From Spodoptera frugiperda (lineage: Eukaryota; Arthropoda; Insecta; Lepidoptera; Noctuidae), in NCBI RefSeq assembly GCF_023101765.2, contig NC_064237.1:10015649-10079648 (forward strand): 64,000 nt of DNA. The letters are read 5' to 3'. A model generated the notes under the pieces. That model saw only the letters and a list, made by a program, of their open reading frames with translations, searched no databases and was not told the origin of the DNA. Below, piece by piece: positions 61,208 through 64,000 of this stretch (the first letter of the stretch is position 1; every line of letters starts with the position of its first letter). The position numbers and the translations under genes were made by a program.

Positions 61208-61676
61208 ACTAGCTTCCGCCCGCGACTCCGTCCGCGCGGATGTCGGTCTTCGCGTGGATGCTTTATTTCTCCATTTTGAGTAACTCTGACAATAACATCT
61301 TATCAATATCTATTGGACCCAAATACGGCTAGGCCCATAATAATTAAAGAGATCCCTCTATTGAGCTACAGCTGTTGAGTTCGCGTTCTGGTAGTATAAA
61401 ACTGAAAATATAAGATTATTTTACGTATTTTTCCAGGATAAAAAGTATCCTATTTTATGCCCAGGATAATAAGGTATAATTATACCAAGTTTCATCGAAA
61501 TCGAACCGTTAGTTTTCACGTGATGCCTGAACATACAGACAGACAGACAGACAGACAAAAATTTTTTTAATCACATATTTGGGTTTGGTATCGATCCAGT
61601 AACACCCTGCTATTTATTTTTTCAATATTTTCAATGTACAGAATTGACCCTTCTACAGATTTATTATATGTATAGA
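61208..61676 (+). repeat. CCCGCGACTCCG...TATGTATAGAT element, compact copy
   Basis: Head ctagcttccgcccgcgactc, middle taccaagtttcatcgaaatc, gaaccgttagttttcacgtg, a (CAGA)n run at 61533-61557, then tgggtttggtatcgatcc and the end attatatgtatagat. This is the intact-looking length (about 470 bp) against which the 5.2-7.4-kb composite copy can be compared. Confidence 0.65.
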
Positions 61677-61756
61677 TAGTAGATATAATTTGTAGGTTGG
61701 ATACCTACTTACCGCAAACGAACGTTATTACTTATACTTTTGCTAACTTTCTCGGG

Positions 61757-61845
61757 AAATATCGAAAATACCGGATTACCGGTATTGGTCTGGAGCTAAT
61801 ACCGAAAATACCGGTTTTGCTTAAATTATCTGGTATTGCGAACCC
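61757..61845. repeat. ATACCGGTATT-rich hAT-like terminal fragment
   Basis: aaataccggattaccggtat and accgaaaataccggttttgc repeat within 90 bp, ending tggtattgcgaaccc. Its reverse complement (gggttcgcaatacca) resembles hAT element ends. It is the target into which the R1-like LINE inserted. Confidence 0.45.
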
Positions 61846-62605
61846 TTTTTTTTTTGTTGGTGGAAAATCATCCAATGACTTCTCCCACCTTGGGCGAGGC
61901 GAGAGGGAGTGTCAGACTATTACTGACTAAAAACCACCCCGTTCCTACTCCTGCCCGTCGAGCCGGAGCCCCGGTAAACCCGCTAGGTAGTCCACAGCTC
62001 CGGATTAGACATCAGTCCTACTGGGCCCCATCTGTGGTGGTCTGATGGCTCTTTGAGGCGCGCGCAGAACGCGACGCGCCGCACGCACGGGTCTGGTTCT
62101 GGTCGGGCGGCGAGCTAATCTTGCTCGCCGTCCGCAGACCCGCACTTACGGTGGCCGGAGATCGTCGCGCGATCCCCGACGCCCGGAGTGTCTCTCGCGA
62201 CGGCTGGGGCGTGAAGAAGTTCGTTCTCTCACGCGCCCCGCCTCCTCCTTAGCTAGCATGACTGCTTCGCAAAAGGAGAAGACGGTATCCCAGTCCCCCT
62301 CGCTCCGCACCATGGCTTGTATCAGTGCCGAGCGCCAGAGGTCACCGTCGCCGACCACATCCCTGAGGACACGGCGGTGTTCAGCCCACGCAGGGCAGAC
62401 TGCAAGCGTATGTTCCACCGTGTCCTCCGGGCGGTCTTCGCAGTGATGACACCCGGGCGTTTCCTCCCGCCCAATCAGAAACAGGAACCAACCGAAGCTC
62501 GCATGTCCGGTAAGTACTGGCGTCAGGCGGTAGGTGAGGACGCCGTAGCGCCTCTCAAACCACTTCTCAAAGAGGGGACTTACCGCTGCAATGACAGCGA
62601 GCCCA
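61846..62605 (-). mobile_element. R1-like LINE, 5'-truncated insertion with target duplication
   Basis: Poly-T at 61846-61855 is the 3' end of a minus-strand LINE whose 3' UTR (61856-62140) contains the tail found all over the window. Flanking direct repeats ggtattgcgaaccc (61832-61845) and ggtattgcgacccc (62606-62619) are a 14-bp target duplication with one mismatch, fixing both borders. Confidence 0.88.
62146..62605 (-). pseudogene. C-terminal fragment of R1-like LINE polyprotein with CCHC zinc knuckle
   Basis: An open frame reaches 62631, but residues coded by 62606-62631 come from the target site, so the element-coded part is about 153 residues. It reads LFEKWFERRYGVLTYRLTPV, LTGHASFGWFLF, then the zinc-knuckle-like C-x2-C...H-x4-C (GCHHC, HTLAVC) and PAWAEHRRVLRDVVG. 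This is the region after the reverse transcriptase in R1-clade LINEs. Endonuclease and reverse transcriptase are absent. Confidence 0.82.
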
Positions 62606-63084
62606 GGTATTGCGACCCCTAAATTAGTCAAACTGTCTTAACAGTTTGGTGGGTTTATGAATGTATATTTTTTTGTAAAACTATTAAACGATTTTATTAT
62701 TAAAAAAATAAAGTATTCACACACGGTGGCTTATTAGCGTAATCCATGCATATCTTTGGTGTTTCTGTACCGATTTCTATGATTCTTTTTTTATTAAATA
62801 GGTAATAATGTTAACATTTTTAATTAGAGAGGAATGAGAGTGTTATAAACGCAAGAGTAGACAAATATAATCAGAAAGCTCCGAACTGCTAAGCTATCGG
62901 GAGTTATACGTGTTATTGTGAGTCAACCATAAAAGATAGACATTTGCTGTCGTGGAATATTTTTTAAACAATTTTAAGGAGAACATTTCCGTCATACATG
63001 ATTTCTGTGTAGCTTTAACCATTAAGGCTGCACACGCGACGAAAGCTTAAAAAATTGAGTAAGTTCTCCTGTTTTCCCTTCACT

Positions 63085-63207
63085 GCTCTGCTTCTATTGA
63101 TCGTAGCGTGATGAAAAGTATACTATAACCTGCCCAGGAGTATGAAGAACAATTGTACCAAGTTTCGTTGAAATCTGTCGAGTAGTTTTTGTTTCTATAA
63201 AGAACAT

Positions 63208-63256
<49 letters not shown>

Positions 63257-63378
63257 ATTTTTTCTGATTGCATTTTTGGCGTCAGTATCGATCACTAATC
63301 ACCCGCTGATAGTTATTTTGGAAATATATTTCATGTACAGAATTGACCTCTCTACAGATTTATTATAAGTATAGATTG
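63085..63378 (+). repeat. Truncated copy of the TATGTATAGAT element with (CAGA)n
   Basis: taccaagtttcgttgaaatc, gtcgagtagtttttgtttct, eleven or so CAGA units (63209-63253), tcagtatcgatcactaatca and the end ttattataagtatagat. Head missing. Confidence 0.65.
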
Positions 63379-64000
63379 AATAAAATTCCCTTTTAAAACG
63401 GATAGATTATTATAACACACTAGCGATCTGCCCCAGCTCCATCCGTTTCATTTAATTTATTAGGATATAAGATTTATTCAGACTTTACTAGCAATAAAAA
63501 GTAAACCGATAACTTCTACGTAAGGAAATCTCATATCAAATACTAATAATAGTAACCTCATCATCAACATAAATCTTCTTCGAATACAAACCACAGAATC
63601 GTTATCAGTTTCTGTATAAATATGTACTAAGGAGGACAGATACGCCTGATCATGACATGACATTATAATTCAGGTATACCCCATAAATGTCTCATCCAAC
63701 AAAAAGCGATAACGTCGCAACTTATTGAAGCAACACGTATAACCCCTTAATCAGTGGTGGTTGTGATGTTCTTCAGCTACCTGCGCCGACGACGGTAGCA
63801 TCGCTCACTACCCCGCTTCATTCGTCAATTCAAGGTTATAGGGAGGGCTAGAGAGTGAAACTCATTAAGTGATAACAACCATTATTTGAGTGGTGGTCAC
63901 GCGCATGCGACCTCCATTGTACATTTATATATAATATACAATTCTAAATAAACCCACCCTATTTGGCTAACTGCCATCGTACAAAACTGTCAGGGTTGAC

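Larger units (their letters stand above)
39621..64000. other. Intergenic region downstream of the eva-1-like gene
   Basis: No host gene was recognised. Repeats listed separately occupy much of it. Stretches without any named feature include 39640-40195, 40350-42725, 43470-44040, 45080-46200, 47765-48825, 50500-51500, 51630-52200, 52940-53630, 54280-54830, 55110-55740, 56115-57685, 57800-59140, 59300-59815, 60020-61200 and 63380-64000. They are AT-rich with only short, non-convincing open frames. Confidence 0.7.

Noticed and set aside
62258..62622. Plus-strand open frames opposite the R1-like coding fragment
   Set aside because: Shadow frames; the minus strand carries the recognisable zinc-knuckle protein.

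Overview
This is an AT-rich, intron-dominated window of insect nuclear DNA, almost certainly from a moth or butterfly (Lepidoptera). The evidence is spliceosomal exons separated by kilobase introns full of repeats, several tRNA-derived SINE families, R1-like and CR1/Jockey/RTE-like LINE tails, TIR elements of the kinds common in moths, and no prokaryotic-style gene packing. The species cannot be read from the sequence.

One host gene is well supported. Seven exons on the + strand between 8450 and 38811 splice in a consistent reading frame into the last ~470 residues of an EVA-1-like (EVA1C/FAM176C-type) receptor: two SUEL/D-galactoside-binding lectin domains, an acidic then Pro/Ser/Thr-rich stalk, one transmembrane helix and a ~145-residue cytoplasmic tail. 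The 5' exon(s) with the signal peptide lie upstream of the exons found here, probably outside the window. The 3' UTR runs from 38812 to about 39545 or 39620.

Layout: 1-8449 is upstream intron or flank (TIR element, LINE tails, SINE, a 550-bp TTTTA array). 8450-15417 holds four exons coding the two lectin domains. 15418-27742 is a 12.3-kb intron full of repeats. 27743-27835 is a stalk exon. 27836-35041 is an intron carrying an almost complete but frameshifted non-LTR retrotransposon (30206-33422, minus). 35042-35206 is a second stalk exon. The intron 35207-38293 holds a short gag/pol-less LTR element with both LTRs and a TACT target duplication. 38294-38811 is the terminal exon (transmembrane plus tail). 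39620-64000 shows no convincing host gene and is a mosaic of SINEs, LINE tails, TIR elements, a solo LTR and a TTAA-flanked element carrying a partial MADF-domain exon that landed inside an older LINE tail.

The most interesting structures are the LINE / TTAA-element nesting at 44050-45077, the compact LTR element at 35537-36520 with its related solo LTR at 42728-42920, the paired perfect hairpins at 21345-21427 that look like template-switch products, and the exon-phase architecture of the receptor gene, whose lectin-2 module and both stalk exons are phase-symmetric. I saw no convincing new multi-gene system. All domain and family names come from reading motifs by eye; no database search was run.
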